From Phytohabitans sp052068095 (lineage in GTDB: Bacteria; Actinomycetota; Actinomycetes; Mycobacteriales; Micromonosporaceae): a stretch of 64,000 bases of DNA. The stretch covers positions 62,001 through 126,000 of the forward strand of contig NZ_JBQHDG010000019.1 of assembly GCF_052068095.1 (NCBI RefSeq), given 5' to 3'. A program made the position numbers and the translations under genes. Under the pieces are notes generated by a model. It worked only from the letters and a program-made list of their open reading frames with translations, had not been told where the DNA came from and did no database searches. Below are positions 8,754 to 17,309 of the stretch, piece by piece (within the stretch, counting starts at the first letter, position 1; the number at the start of each line of letters is the position of its first letter).

Positions 8754-9512
8754 GACCGTGGCCGGCGTCGAGGGCGTCGGCGGGAGGCGGTAGACGGAGA
8801 CGTGTGATCGGGAGTCGGCGGTGAAGTCGGCGCCGGACCAGTCGGCGTGCCGGCTCTCCAGCTCAAACCCGGCCATCTGGGCCATGAGGTCGAGCTCGGC
8901 CGGCCAGATGTAACGGTGCGGGCTGCGGCCTAGTCGCGCCTCCTTGCCCTCGCCGAAGTGAAAGTGGTGCGAGACGACGTGCTGGCGGAGCACGTCGTAG
9001 GTGTCCAGGCCGATGTAGCCCGCCTCGGTGTGCCACACCACGGCCTGCTGACCCGGCGGGAGCTTGCGCAGCTCGGGCACCCACAGCTCGATGACGAACC
9101 GGCCACCGGGTGTGAGGTGGCGGGCGGCGTTGCGGAAGCAGGCGACCTGCTCGGCCTGTTCGAGCAGGTTGGAGATCGTGTTGAAGACCAGGTAGACCAG
9201 CGTGTAATCGCCGGGGGCGACCGTCGTGCTCATGTCGCCGATGATGACCGGGAGCGTCGCTTCGTCCACTTTGGCGCGGAGGCGCTCGACCATCGGGCGC
9301 GACAGCTCGATGCCGGTGACGGGCACGCCCCGCTCGGCGAGGGGGATGCCCACCCGGCCGGTGCCGATGGCAAACTCCAGCGCGGACCCGCCGTCGGCCA
9401 GGGCGACCAGGCGGTCTACGGTCGGGCCGAGCACCTCGGGTGCGAACATGCCGCGACCTGGCGTGTCATAGCTCTCGGCGGCCTCGACGTCCCAGATCTC
9501 CTCTTGGCGCAT
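8751..9512 (-). CDS. class I SAM-dependent methyltransferase
   Basis: A 253-residue Rossmann-fold methyltransferase. Motif I is ALEFAIGTGRVGIPLAERG, followed by an acidic post-I position in VTGIELS and a TPGGRFVIELW post-motif. The substrate is unknown; the layout resembles small-molecule methyltransferases of Methyltransf_25 type. ATG at 9512 follows a plausible start, 41 bp after the MpaB gene, so it probably belongs to the same fur-mpaB transcript. The stop codon is built from the CTAG end of repeat R1. Confidence 0.8.
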   Translation of the reverse strand: MRQEEIWDVEAAESYDTPGRGMFAPEVLGPTVDRLVALADGGSALEFAIGTGRVGIPLAERGVPVTGIELSRPMVERLRAKVDEATLPVIIGDMSTTVAPGDYTLVYLVFNTISNLLEQAEQVACFRNAARHLTPGGRFVIELWVPELRKLPPGQQAVVWHTEAGYIGLDTYDVLRQHVVSHHFHFGEGKEARLGRSPHRYIWPAELDLMAQMAGFELESRHADWSGADFTADSRSHVSVYRLPPTPSTPATV

Positions 9513-9553
9513 ACGCCCACGATCGCCGCGGGCGGCCCGGCGCGTCCAACGAT

Positions 9554-10393
9554 TTAGCCGGGGACGGAGTCGACGGCCCGGCGGGCGGCGCGCTCCATGG
9601 CTTGCTTGTAGATCGGGCCGGTGCGGTAGCGCTTGGGCAGGGTGGCCACGAGCAGGCGTAGGCCGCGCACGGATACACCGGCGGAGACGTCGGCCAGGGG
9701 GAGGCCCAGTGCGCCGTACATGCGGCGGGCCCACGGCGGCAGCAGCGAGAAGGCGGTGGCGGCGATACCCATGTAGGCCAGGCGCACCGGTGTGAGGCCC
9801 AGGCGCCAGGGGAGCGGCGGGTGGCTGAGGAAGAAGAACGTCTCCGCCGCCGCCTTGCTCATGCCCAGCTCGGGACGGACCCGCTCGTAGTACTCGGCCA
9901 CCTCGGCGGCCGTGCCGGGCACGGTGGCGGGGTCGAGGCCGACCAGTGCGGCGACGCGGCGCTGCTCGGTGTAGTAGGCGTCGACCTCGGCCGCGGTCAG
10001 GCGCACGCCGGCGCGGCGGGCCGTGGAGACGAACGACTCGACCTCGGCCACGTGCACCCACCGCAGCAGGTCGGGCTCGTCGACCCGAAACTCGGCGCCG
10101 GTGCGCGGGTCCGTGGCGCGCAGCCGCGCGTGCAGCGCGCGCACCCGGCGGCCGGCGGCCTCGGCCTGGGCGGTGGTGCCGTAGATGGTGGTGCCCACGT
10201 ACTGCGAGGTGCGCACCAGCCGGCCCCACGGGTCGGCCTTGTAGTCGGAGTTTTGCACCACGGCGGCGACCGCCAGGGGATGCAGGGCCTGGAGGTAGAG
10301 CGAGCGCAGGCCGCCGACGAAGAGGATCGGCTCCTCGTGCACGCGCCAGCTCACCGAATCGGGACCGAAGAGGCCGAGATCCTCAGATGTCAT
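9554..10393 (-). CDS. MpaB-type oxygenase (DUF2236)
   Basis: A 279-residue member of the DUF2236/MpaB family, heme b-containing oxygenases that include latex-clearing protein. Features include LQALHPLAVAAVVQNSDYKADPWGRLVRT near the N-terminus, a likely heme-pocket His/Arg region, and WVHVAEVESFV. The substrate cannot be inferred. It overlaps the end of the fur gene by 11 bp, which indicates translational coupling and likely co-regulation by iron or peroxide. Confidence 0.8.
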   Translation of the reverse strand: MTSEDLGLFGPDSVSWRVHEEPILFVGGLRSLYLQALHPLAVAAVVQNSDYKADPWGRLVRTSQYVGTTIYGTTAQAEAAGRRVRALHARLRATDPRTGAEFRVDEPDLLRWVHVAEVESFVSTARRAGVRLTAAEVDAYYTEQRRVAALVGLDPATVPGTAAEVAEYYERVRPELGMSKAAAETFFFLSHPPLPWRLGLTPVRLAYMGIAATAFSLLPPWARRMYGALGLPLADVSAGVSVRGLRLLVATLPKRYRTGPIYKQAMERAARRAVDSVPG

Positions 10394-10808
10394 CGGCCTT
10401 GCGAGCCTGGCAGATCGGGCACAGGCCCCAGTACGTCACCTCGGCCTCGTCGATCTGGAAGCCGTGCGAGACGTGGGGGTCGAGGCAGGGCGCCTCGCCC
10501 ACGGCGCAGTCGATGTCGGCCACCTCGCCACAGCCGCGGCAGACCACGTGGTGGTGGTTGTCACCGGCGCGGGCCTCGTAGCGGGCGGGGCTGCCAGCGG
10601 GCTCGAGACGGCGGGCCAGGCCGGCGCGGGAAAGCGCGCCGAGCACGTCGTAGACGGCCTGGGTGGAGACCGAGTCGAGACGGGTGCGCACTCGACGAGC
10701 GATCTCGTCGACCTCCAGATGGCCACCGCCGGCCAGCACATCGAGCACCGCGAGCCGCGGTCGCGTTACCCGCAGGCCACGCGACCGCAATAGCTCCTCG
10801 CCGTGCAT
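10383..10808 (-). CDS. Fur-family metalloregulator (FurA/CatR-like)
   Basis: A 141-residue Fur-family repressor: N-terminal winged helix (RVTRPRLAVLDVLAGGGHLEVDEI), the GDNHHHVVCRGCGEVADIDC metal-site region and a second CxxC (CPICQ). It resembles FurA/CatR, which usually control katG; here the downstream gene is instead an MpaB oxygenase, overlapping by 11 bp. There is no clear Shine-Dalgarno; ATTATTGCTAG-type AT-rich sequence lies directly before ATG, as in leaderless furA genes. A short CGTGC/GCACG inverted repeat spans the start. Confidence 0.85.
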   Translation of the reverse strand: MHGEELLRSRGLRVTRPRLAVLDVLAGGGHLEVDEIARRVRTRLDSVSTQAVYDVLGALSRAGLARRLEPAGSPARYEARAGDNHHHVVCRGCGEVADIDCAVGEAPCLDPHVSHGFQIDEAEVTYWGLCPICQARKADDI

Positions 10809-10970
10809 CTAGCAATAACAGCACGTGGATTCGTCACCAGCAAGGCAGGCGGAACCTGGATGAACCGCCTCGACTCTGTCCGCGTAACCCCACTGACAAG
10901 GGGCCACATCCGCGAGACGGACAAATCGTACGATGATCTCGCGGTTACGTGGATCCCTGAAGGAGGACTC

Positions 10971-11462
10971 GTGTTCGACGAGATCATGGGCCTGCCGACG
11001 CATCCCCTCGTGGTGCACGCCGCGGTGGTCTTCATCCCACTGCTGGGGCTTGCCGCGGTGGTCTACACCTTGGTCCCTCGCGTGCGGTTGCGGATCGGCT
11101 GGGCCGCCGCGCTGCTCGCGATCGCCGGACCGGCCGCGGCGTTCGTGGCCCGGAAGTCCGGAGAGCGGCTGGAGGAGCGGCTCGTCGCCGCCAACTACGG
11201 CCAGGAGATCCTCGACAAGGTCAACGACCACCAGGGGTACGGCGATCTGACCTTCTGGTTTAGCCTCGGCCTCGGTGCCGGCACACTGCTGCTCGTCTTC
11301 GTCACCAACGGCCTGACGAGCGGCCGCGGCACCGCAGGCGGCGTGCCACTCTGGCTGACCTGGGTGCTCGGCGCCGCGGTGATCATCCTGGCCGGCGTCA
11401 CCGGCGTCTACGTCTTCCTGACCGGCGACTCAGGAGCCGACGCCGTCTGGAGCGGCATCTAG
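10971..11462 (+). CDS. DUF2231 membrane protein
   Basis: A 163-residue protein with four membrane helices, starting FDEIMGLPTHPLVVHAAVVFIPL, the typical DUF2231 beginning with a His-rich motif (THPLVVH) that could bind metal or heme. Function unknown. GTG 10971 follows a strong GAAGGAGG site; upstream in-frame sequence has no coding character. It is divergent from fur with about 160 bp between. Its TAG stop is part of CTAG at the left end of repeat R2, so the repeat may have trimmed or replaced the original 3' end. Confidence 0.8.
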   Translation: MFDEIMGLPTHPLVVHAAVVFIPLLGLAAVVYTLVPRVRLRIGWAAALLAIAGPAAAFVARKSGERLEERLVAANYGQEILDKVNDHQGYGDLTFWFSLGLGAGTLLLVFVTNGLTSGRGTAGGVPLWLTWVLGAAVIILAGVTGVYVFLTGDSGADAVWSGI

Positions 11463-12052
11463 AGACCTTTCGGGATCAGGTGGCGCCGTCGTGGTGCGCC
11501 TCGAGCTTGAGTTTGCCCGGGTCCGTGTCACTCGCGGATCGCTGCTCCCGCCGGAGACCGCGCGGGTCGGCGGCGAGCTGGCGCTCGCCGAAACCCCCGC
11601 CCCGCGCTGCCAGGTCCGCGCCGCAAGCCCACCGGGCCGGACCCTTGTCGGACGGGGGTGCCCGCGGGTCGCACCGGTTATGACACGGCGCTATCAGCCC
11701 AGGGGCCGGGACTTCGAGATCTAGGAGGCTTAGGGCTGATATGGCGCGCTAACTCTCCAAGATCTGGCATCGGAGCTGCTCACATACCCTGCGGCCGTTA
11801 CTGTCAGCGACGAAGCCCTGCCGTCAACAGACATTGCCGGCAAATCCCCTCCCCGGAGGGGTGACCGCGACCAACCGTGAAGGGCGAGGCCGCGGGAGCA
11901 ACGGCCCGGACCACGACGGACATCGCGGTAGCCCAATCTCCGTCCTAACAGGAATTCAAAGCCAGTCCACCCCGACTCCGAAAGGTCTCTAGTGGGGTGG
12001 CCACAAACCTTCACCCGGGCGGCGAAGCCGGCCACCGTTTGTGGCCACCGCA
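11459..12052. repeat. interspersed MITE-like repeat R2 plus hairpin
   Basis: No gene is supported in 11463-12064. A 534-bp element runs 11459-11992 with inverted ends CTAGAGACCTTTCGG (15 bp exact, then degenerate). Inside are an imperfect palindrome (arms 11717-11733 and 11749-11765) shared with R4 and one family core copy (about 11880-11955). Right after it, 11996-12008 and 12037-12049 form a 13-bp inverted repeat (GGTGGCCACAAAC), placed at the 3' end of the reverse-strand gene and probably a terminator. Confidence 0.7.
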
Positions 12053-12064
12053 CTGGGAGCGTCG

Positions 12065-12391
12065 TCAGAAGAGCGCGCGCGAGCAGAGCAGGCAGACGAC
12101 CACCACGAGCACGGCCGCGGCGATCATGCCGATCCCGTACGTCAGCGTGCGCGCGCTTCGCTCCTCCTCGTCGATCCCGACGCTGTCCTGCCGGGGGAGC
12201 TCGCGGGGCGCGGCCGGCTGCATGACGATCGGCGGACGCCACCCCCTCGGCGGCGGTGCGCTGGGCGGTGGGCCCGGGTATGCCGGTGGAGCCGGCTCGG
12301 TGGGAGGCGGCGCGGGCGGGGGCGGGGTGCTGCCGTCCGCTGGCCGCCGCCAGAACTCGTCGTCGGCCGGGCCGCCGTTGCGGGTCGTCAC
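12065..12391 (-). CDS. proline-rich tail-anchored membrane protein
   Basis: A 108-residue protein: N-terminal ADDEFWRRP motif, a long Pro-rich segment, an acidic stretch (DSVGIDEEERSARTL) and one C-terminal membrane helix (GIGMIAAAVLVVVVCLLC). GTG at 12391 is chosen because upstream in-frame sequence is antisense to a conserved small ORF. Function unknown; tail-anchored topology with a cytoplasmic Pro-rich region is inferred. It is divergent from the small acidic protein at 12458. Confidence 0.6.
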   Translation of the reverse strand: MTTRNGGPADDEFWRRPADGSTPPPPAPPPTEPAPPAYPGPPPSAPPPRGWRPPIVMQPAAPRELPRQDSVGIDEEERSARTLTYGIGMIAAAVLVVVVCLLCSRALF

Positions 12392-12457
12392 GCTGACCGA
12401 CGCTATCAACGCCAACCGGTCCCCCGCGGTTAACCATGCCTCGGTACGCTGCTTGGC

Positions 12458-12631
12458 GTGAACGGGGCGGAAGACCTGCGCGAAGATCCGGACCGCCTGG
12501 TCGACCTCGATGAGGACGATCTCCCGGTGCTGCCGGACCAGACTCGCGACGACACCGATCGTGGCTGGGGCGAGTGGTCGCATTCCAACGACGACCGCCT
12601 GCTGGAGGATCGACCCCCGCACTGGGAGTAG
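12458..12631 (+). CDS. small acidic conserved protein
   Basis: A 57-residue very acidic protein ending RGWGEWSHSNDDRLL then EDRPPHWE. The C-terminal pattern (Trp-Gly-Glu, DDRLL, RPPHW) is, from memory, shared by small hypothetical actinobacterial proteins in this neighbourhood, which supports it as real despite its size. GTG start at 12458; no clear ribosome site. It ends at 12631, immediately next to the stop of the convergent SAF-domain gene. Function unknown. Confidence 0.6.
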   Translation: MNGAEDLREDPDRLVDLDEDDLPVLPDQTRDDTDRGWGEWSHSNDDRLLEDRPPHWE

Positions 12632-13108
12632 TCACTTCGGCCGCACGATCACGCCGAAGCGGGTGCCGTCGGGTAGGCCGACGATCGCGCGTGCCCGCTC
12701 CGGGCTGAGGGCCAGCAGCACCGCGCCGTCGGCGCCCACCACGCCCAGCACGAGCGCGTCCCGTGCCTGAAGCGCGGGCTGTCGGGGCGACGCCGTGGCC
12801 GCACCGGCGCCGCTCGCGGCGAGGAGGTCGACCCGGTCGCCTGGGTGGACGAGCGCCAGCACAGCGGGCTCGGCCAGCCGCACCGGCACGCCCACCGCAC
12901 CCGGTGGCACGGCCAGGCGACCGCTCGGGTCGACGGAAGGCGCCGAGGCGACGGCCGCCGGCGGTGGTGGAGGGCAGGCGGCGGGGTCGCGGGCGTAGAG
13001 CGCGGCGACCGCGGTCAGCAGCAGCGCGGCGATCAGCCCGGCGCGCAGCATGGTGCGGCCGCGCGGCATCCGGGGTCGGCGTACGGGGTCGAGGGTGGGC
13101 TCCCGCAT
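12632..13108 (-). CDS. SAF-domain (CpaB/RcpC-like) membrane protein
   Basis: A 158-residue protein with a basic N-terminus, one membrane helix (about 21-38) and an exported Pro-rich linker leading to an SAF-like domain (LAVPPGAVGVPVRLAEP, HPGDRVDLLAASG, LSPERARAIVGLPDGTRF). Related domains occur in CpaB of type IV/Flp pilus assembly, but no other pilus gene is present. In other actinomycetes a similar gene sits beside the FmdB-like gene, as here. Role uncertain, probably envelope-associated. Confidence 0.7.
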   Translation of the reverse strand: MREPTLDPVRRPRMPRGRTMLRAGLIAALLLTAVAALYARDPAACPPPPPAAVASAPSVDPSGRLAVPPGAVGVPVRLAEPAVLALVHPGDRVDLLAASGAGAATASPRQPALQARDALVLGVVGADGAVLLALSPERARAIVGLPDGTRFGVIVRPK

Positions 13109-13212
13109 GCCGAGGACGGTAGGTGGCCGCCGGTGAGGTCTGCTCGGTGCGCCCGGGCGCCTGTGGATAACCGGCCCGGGTGTGGATAACGCCCCGACGG
13201 CCGGTAGATCTG

Positions 13213-13566
13213 CTAGGAGGTCGTCGCCGCGGCCGGCTTGGTCGAGCTGGACGTGGACGACGACGATGACGTCGTCGACGAGGACGAGGACGTCGTGGAG
13301 GAGGACGTGGTCGACTTCTCCGGCGACGAGGTCGAGGACGACGACTTCTCCGAGGAGGACGACGAGTCGGTGGAGGACTTGTCGGCCGATGAGCGGGAGT
13401 CGGTGCGGTAGAAGCCCGAGCCCTTGAACACGATGCCGACGGAGTTGAACAGCTTGCGCAGGCGGCCCTCGCACGCCGGGCACTCGGTCAACGGCTGGTC
13501 GGTGAAGGACTGCACCGCCTCGAGCTGGTGGCCGCACGCGGTGCAGGCGTACTGGTAGGTGGGCAA
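13213..13566 (-). CDS. ruc: FmdB-type zinc-ribbon protein, Ruc-like redox chaperone
   Basis: A 117-residue protein: N-terminal zinc ribbon with CxxC pairs at residues 8/11 and 29/32, then LRKLFNSVGIVFKGSGFYRTDSR, then an unstructured Ser/Thr-rich tail of about 55 residues. This architecture and the segment FKGSGFYRTDSR match M. tuberculosis Rv0991c (Ruc), described as a redox-regulated chaperone acting with Hsp70. The neighbour (formyl-THF cyclo-ligase) is also the same as in M. tuberculosis. TTG start at 13566 follows GGAGGA. Confidence 0.8.
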   Translation of the reverse strand: MPTYQYACTACGHQLEAVQSFTDQPLTECPACEGRLRKLFNSVGIVFKGSGFYRTDSRSSADKSSTDSSSSSEKSSSSTSSPEKSTTSSSTTSSSSSTTSSSSSTSSSTKPAAATTS

Positions 13567-13638
13567 CGGATCCTCCGCAGACTGGCACTCCACTAATCCG
13601 AGTGCTAATCATGCGCCAAGAACGTCCACGCGTCCACT

Positions 13639-14241
13639 TCAAGCGGGCAACATCACCAGGCCGTGACCTGGCGTGATCACCGCGCCCACCCGCCGGTCGT
13701 GCGGCTCGTCGGGCACCTCCTCGACCACCTCGCCGTCGTGCAGCAGGGCCACGACCAGGGTCTCCGGTGGCACCCGGGCGAGCGCGCGGTCGTACGAGCC
13801 GCCGCCCCGGCCCAGCCTCGCGCCCCGCACGTCGACCGCCACGGCCGGCACCACCACCATCTCGGCGGTGGCGATCGAGTCCGGCCCCAGCCGGCGGCCG
13901 CTGGGCTCGCGCAGCCCGTGCGGGCCGGGCGTGAGCGAGTACGGACCGTGGTAGACGGCCCAGTCGAGGTCGAGGTCGGGCAGCACGACCGGGAGCAGCA
14001 CGCGCCCCTCCGGGCTCAGCATGCCGGCGAGCGCGTCCGGCAGCCCGGGGCCGCCCGGCTCCGCCCCGACGGGGACGTAGCCGGCGACGCAGGCGGGCCC
14101 CTGGCGGCGTACCAGAGTGGCAAGCTCGGCCACGACGCGGGCCGACGCGTCCTCCAGCGACGGTGCCGGCAACGACCGGCGGCGGTTGAGCAGCGCGGCC
14201 CGTAGGGTCGCTTTTCGCGGAAGATCCGATAAATCCGGCAC
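13639..14241 (-). CDS. 5-formyltetrahydrofolate cyclo-ligase
   Basis: A 200-residue enzyme converting 5-formyl-THF to 5,10-methenyl-THF with ATP. Family motifs: basic N-terminus (KATLRAALLNRRR), VPAVAVDVRGARLGRGGGSYDRAL (GGGYYDR-type loop) and the C-terminal DRRVGAVITPGHGL. GTG start with AGGAG six bases upstream. It is transcribed away from the divergent GGDEF gene and lies upstream of the Ruc-like gene on the same strand, the same order as Rv0992c-Rv0991c. Confidence 0.9.
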   Translation of the reverse strand: MPDLSDLPRKATLRAALLNRRRSLPAPSLEDASARVVAELATLVRRQGPACVAGYVPVGAEPGGPGLPDALAGMLSPEGRVLLPVVLPDLDLDWAVYHGPYSLTPGPHGLREPSGRRLGPDSIATAEMVVVPAVAVDVRGARLGRGGGSYDRALARVPPETLVVALLHDGEVVEEVPDEPHDRRVGAVITPGHGLVMLPA

Positions 14242-14324
14242 GCAACACTCCTGCCATAACCCGGCCGCGTTATTCCCCTTGTGTCAGCATCGCACCGAGA
14301 GGGAGGAAACCGAGAGGGGGATCG

Positions 14325-16370
14325 GTGACGCTGCGTGGGCGGCTTACCACCGCTTTCCTCGCCGTCGTGCTCGGTCCTGTGCTGCTCGGAGCCTTCTTCG
14401 TGGGCGCCACCGTGGCGGCGGTGAGCCGCGACCGGTCGGTCGATCGGCTGGACGTCGCCGCGACCACCGTCCGGTCCTCGGTCGGCGCCCTCTGCCAGCA
14501 GCTGCACGCGGTGGCCGACGCCGTCGCCCTCCCGTCCACGCCAGAGCTGCGCCTCGCGGTGGCCGACCAGGTGATCGCCCGCGGGCTCGCCGCGGTGGTG
14601 CAGGTCGACGGCGTCACCACGCCCGGCGGCCCGGCGCGGCCGTGGGCCGACTGCTCCGGGGCGGCACCGGAGGGGTTCCAGGCGCTCGCCGTGCGGGTCG
14701 AGATGCGCGACGCCGCCGGCGCCGTCCTCGGCTGGGTCGAGGCCGCGCAGGCCGTCGACGCGGCCTTCGTGCGCCGGCTCGCCGACGCGGCGGGCGCGGC
14801 GGTCACGACGCGGGCCGGTCCGACCTACACCACCGAGTCGCCCCGCCACCGCGACGCGGTGGTCCAGGCAGCCCTGGGGGTACGTGGAGAGTCCGTCGCC
14901 GAGTCGGCACCCGGCCGCTACGTGCGGCGCCTCGACCCCTCGCCCGGCCAGCCGCTGCCGCTCGCGCTCTCGGTGCCGCGCAGCGAGCCGGACGGGATCT
15001 ACGCCGTGCTCGTGGCCGCCGTGGTGCTGGCCGGGCTGCTCGCGGTGCTCGCCGCCTGGTGGCTGGCCCGCTCGACCACCCGTCCGCTGGCCGAGCTCGG
15101 GCGTGCCGCCGACCGGGTGGCCGGCGGCGACCTGGCCGCCCGCGTTCCGGTGCGGGCCCGCGACGAGGTGGGGCGGCTGGCCGCGGCGTTCAACCGGATG
15201 ACCCGCGAGACCCAGTCGTACGTGCGGGCGCTCACCGCCAGCCGTGACCAGCTCCGCAACCACCTCGCCGTGCTGGGTGACACGCTCTCCAGCACCCACG
15301 ACCTGCACCGCATCCTCCAGGTGATCCTCCAGACCGCACTCGCCGCGACCGGCGCGCGGGCCGGCGTGGTGCTGCTGCTCGACCCGGCGACTGGGGTACT
15401 CGTCGCGCAGTGCGCGGAAGGGCTGGAGGATCCCGATCCCCGGGTGCCGGTGGGTCGAGGTCTCCTCGGGACGGTGGCCGCCACTGGCGAACCGCTGCGC
15501 GGGCGGGTCGACCGGGACGGGCCGCCGATGCTGGACGACGAGCCCCGCTGCCGTACGTACGTGGCCGTGCCCTTCGCCAGCCCCACCCACGGCGCGGACC
15601 TCGAGCCGCCCGCGCTCGGCGTGCTCGCCCTGTACGACCGGCTGGGCATGGACGAGTTCGACGACGCGGACCTCGTCACGCTCCGCACGTTCGCGGGGCA
15701 GGCGGCGGTGGCCGTGGACAACGTGCGGGTACACGAGGAGGCGCAGCGGCTCTCGCTCACCGACCCGCTCACCGGGCTCTGGAACTACCGCTATCTGAAG
15801 GAATCGGTGCGCCGTGAGGTCGAGCGGGCCAGCCGCTTCGGCCGCATGCTCGCGGTGCTCGCGCTCGATCTCGACCGGTTCAAGGAGGTCAACGACACCC
15901 ACGGGCACGCGGCGGGTGACGCGGTGCTCGCCGAGTTCGCCCGGCGGGTGCGAGCCGAGGTGCGCGAGGTCGACCTCGCGTTCCGGCAGGGGGGTGAGGA
16001 GTTCGTGGTGCTGCTGCCGGAAACCGACGCGCGGGGTGGCGCGACCGTGGCCCAGCGCCTGGGCGCGGCGGTCCGCGACACGCCGATCACCTGCGGTGAC
16101 GAGGTCATCGAGGTGTCGGTCTCGATCGGCATCGCCGTCTATCCGGACCACGGCGTGACCGGAGCGCAGGTGCTGGATGCGGCCGACGACGCCCTGTACG
16201 CGGCGAAAGCGGCCGGACGCGACACGTACCGGATCGCGGCGGATGGTAAGCGCCCGGAGTCCCGAGAGCTACCCGTGCTGGCCGGCGCGGCCCCGCCCGA
16301 CGACGATCTACCCCGGGCCGGCGGCGCGTCACCTGGGACTCACCCGCCGCGACAGAGCCGTGGCCGATAG
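14325..16370 (+). CDS. membrane-bound diguanylate cyclase (HAMP-GAF-GGDEF)
   Basis: A 681-residue protein: N-terminal helix (about 8-30), exported sensor region, second helix (about 227-247), HAMP domain (248-300), GAF domain (about 325-480) and GGDEF domain (about 495-650). The active-site loop is GGEEF (residues 556-560) and a product-inhibition RxxD site (REVD, 547-550) lies five residues before it, so an active, feedback-inhibited c-di-GMP synthase is expected. No EAL domain. GTG 14325 follows GAGGGGG. It is divergent from the cyclo-ligase gene. Confidence 0.9.
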   Translation: MTLRGRLTTAFLAVVLGPVLLGAFFVGATVAAVSRDRSVDRLDVAATTVRSSVGALCQQLHAVADAVALPSTPELRLAVADQVIARGLAAVVQVDGVTTPGGPARPWADCSGAAPEGFQALAVRVEMRDAAGAVLGWVEAAQAVDAAFVRRLADAAGAAVTTRAGPTYTTESPRHRDAVVQAALGVRGESVAESAPGRYVRRLDPSPGQPLPLALSVPRSEPDGIYAVLVAAVVLAGLLAVLAAWWLARSTTRPLAELGRAADRVAGGDLAARVPVRARDEVGRLAAAFNRMTRETQSYVRALTASRDQLRNHLAVLGDTLSSTHDLHRILQVILQTALAATGARAGVVLLLDPATGVLVAQCAEGLEDPDPRVPVGRGLLGTVAATGEPLRGRVDRDGPPMLDDEPRCRTYVAVPFASPTHGADLEPPALGVLALYDRLGMDEFDDADLVTLRTFAGQAAVAVDNVRVHEEAQRLSLTDPLTGLWNYRYLKESVRREVERASRFGRMLAVLALDLDRFKEVNDTHGHAAGDAVLAEFARRVRAEVREVDLAFRQGGEEFVVLLPETDARGGATVAQRLGAAVRDTPITCGDEVIEVSVSIGIAVYPDHGVTGAQVLDAADDALYAAKAAGRDTYRIAADGKRPESRELPVLAGAAPPDDDLPRAGGASPGTHPPRQSRGR

Positions 16371-16379
16371 TCTCGCGGC

Positions 16380-17309
16380 ATGTCGGAGCACGCAGCCACC
16401 ACCCTCCCCTCTGGTCGGCGAGCCGTTAAGGCGGTCATCCCGGCCGCCGGCCTGGCCACCCGTTTCCTGCCCGCCACGAAGGCGGTGCCCAAGGAGCTGT
16501 TGCCGGTCGTCGACCGCCCGGTCCTCCAGTACATCGTGGAGGAGGCCGCGGCCGCCGGGATCAGCGACGTCCTGCTCATCACCGGGCGCGGAAAGACATC
16601 GATGATCGACCACTTCGACCGCCAGCCGTACCTGGAGGCGCGCCTGGAGGAGAAGGGCGACCAGGAGCGGCTCGCGGCGGTGCGCCGGCCCAGCCAGATC
16701 GCCGATATCTACGCCTGCCGCCAGCACGAGCCGCTCGGGCTCGGCCACGCGGTCGGGGTCGGTGAGGCGCACGTCGGCGACGAGGCGTTCGCGGTGCTGC
16801 TCGGCGACGAGTTCGTCGACCTGGCCGAGCCGCTGCTGCCGGCGATGCTGGAGCTTCAGGCGCGCACCGGCGGCATCGTGCTGTCCTTCATGGAGGTGGC
16901 GCCCGAAGAGACCAAGCGCTACGGCATCGCCTCCGTCGCCGACCCCGAGCCGGAGGTCGCCGACATCGGCGAGGTGGTGCGGGTGACCGGCCTGGTGGAG
17001 AAGCCCGCGATGGAAGACGCTCCGAGCAACCTGGCGGTGCTGGGGCGATACATCCTGCCGGGCACCATCTTCGACGCGATCAAGCGCACCAAGCCGGGCA
17101 GCGGCGGCGAGATCCAGCTGACCGACGCGATGGCGCTACTGCTCTCCGAAGGGACACCGGTGCACGGCATCGTCTACCGCGGCACCCGCTACGACACCGG
17201 CATGCCGCTTGGCTACCTTCAGGCGGTCGTGCAGATCGCGAGCCAGCGCGAGGATCTGGGCCCGGCGTTCACTTCGTGGCTGCGTGATTTTGTGGGGACA
17301 CGGACATGA
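16380..17309 (+). CDS. galU: UTP-glucose-1-phosphate uridylyltransferase
   Basis: A 309-residue nucleotidyltransferase making UDP-glucose. Signature VIPAAGLATRFLPATKAVPKE is present near residue 19, with VEKP (GLVEKPAMEDAPSN) and GEIQLTDA further on. It heads the galU-glp-rimJ-sepX cluster and overlaps glp by 4 bp (ATGA), so translation is coupled. The order matches M. tuberculosis Rv0993-Rv0996. UDP-glucose also links to galE/galK later in the window. Confidence 0.95.
   Translation: MSEHAATTLPSGRRAVKAVIPAAGLATRFLPATKAVPKELLPVVDRPVLQYIVEEAAAAGISDVLLITGRGKTSMIDHFDRQPYLEARLEEKGDQERLAAVRRPSQIADIYACRQHEPLGLGHAVGVGEAHVGDEAFAVLLGDEFVDLAEPLLPAMLELQARTGGIVLSFMEVAPEETKRYGIASVADPEPEVADIGEVVRVTGLVEKPAMEDAPSNLAVLGRYILPGTIFDAIKRTKPGSGGEIQLTDAMALLLSEGTPVHGIVYRGTRYDTGMPLGYLQAVVQIASQREDLGPAFTSWLRDFVGTRT

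Noticed and set aside
11491..11724. A 77-codon ORF in repeat R2
   Set aside because: It lies inside a repeat element and its sequence is not preserved in the other copies.
14016..16151. A 711-codon reverse-strand ORF opposite the GGDEF gene
   Set aside because: It is the antisense of a gene with clear GAF and GGDEF motifs; long antisense ORFs are common in high-GC DNA.
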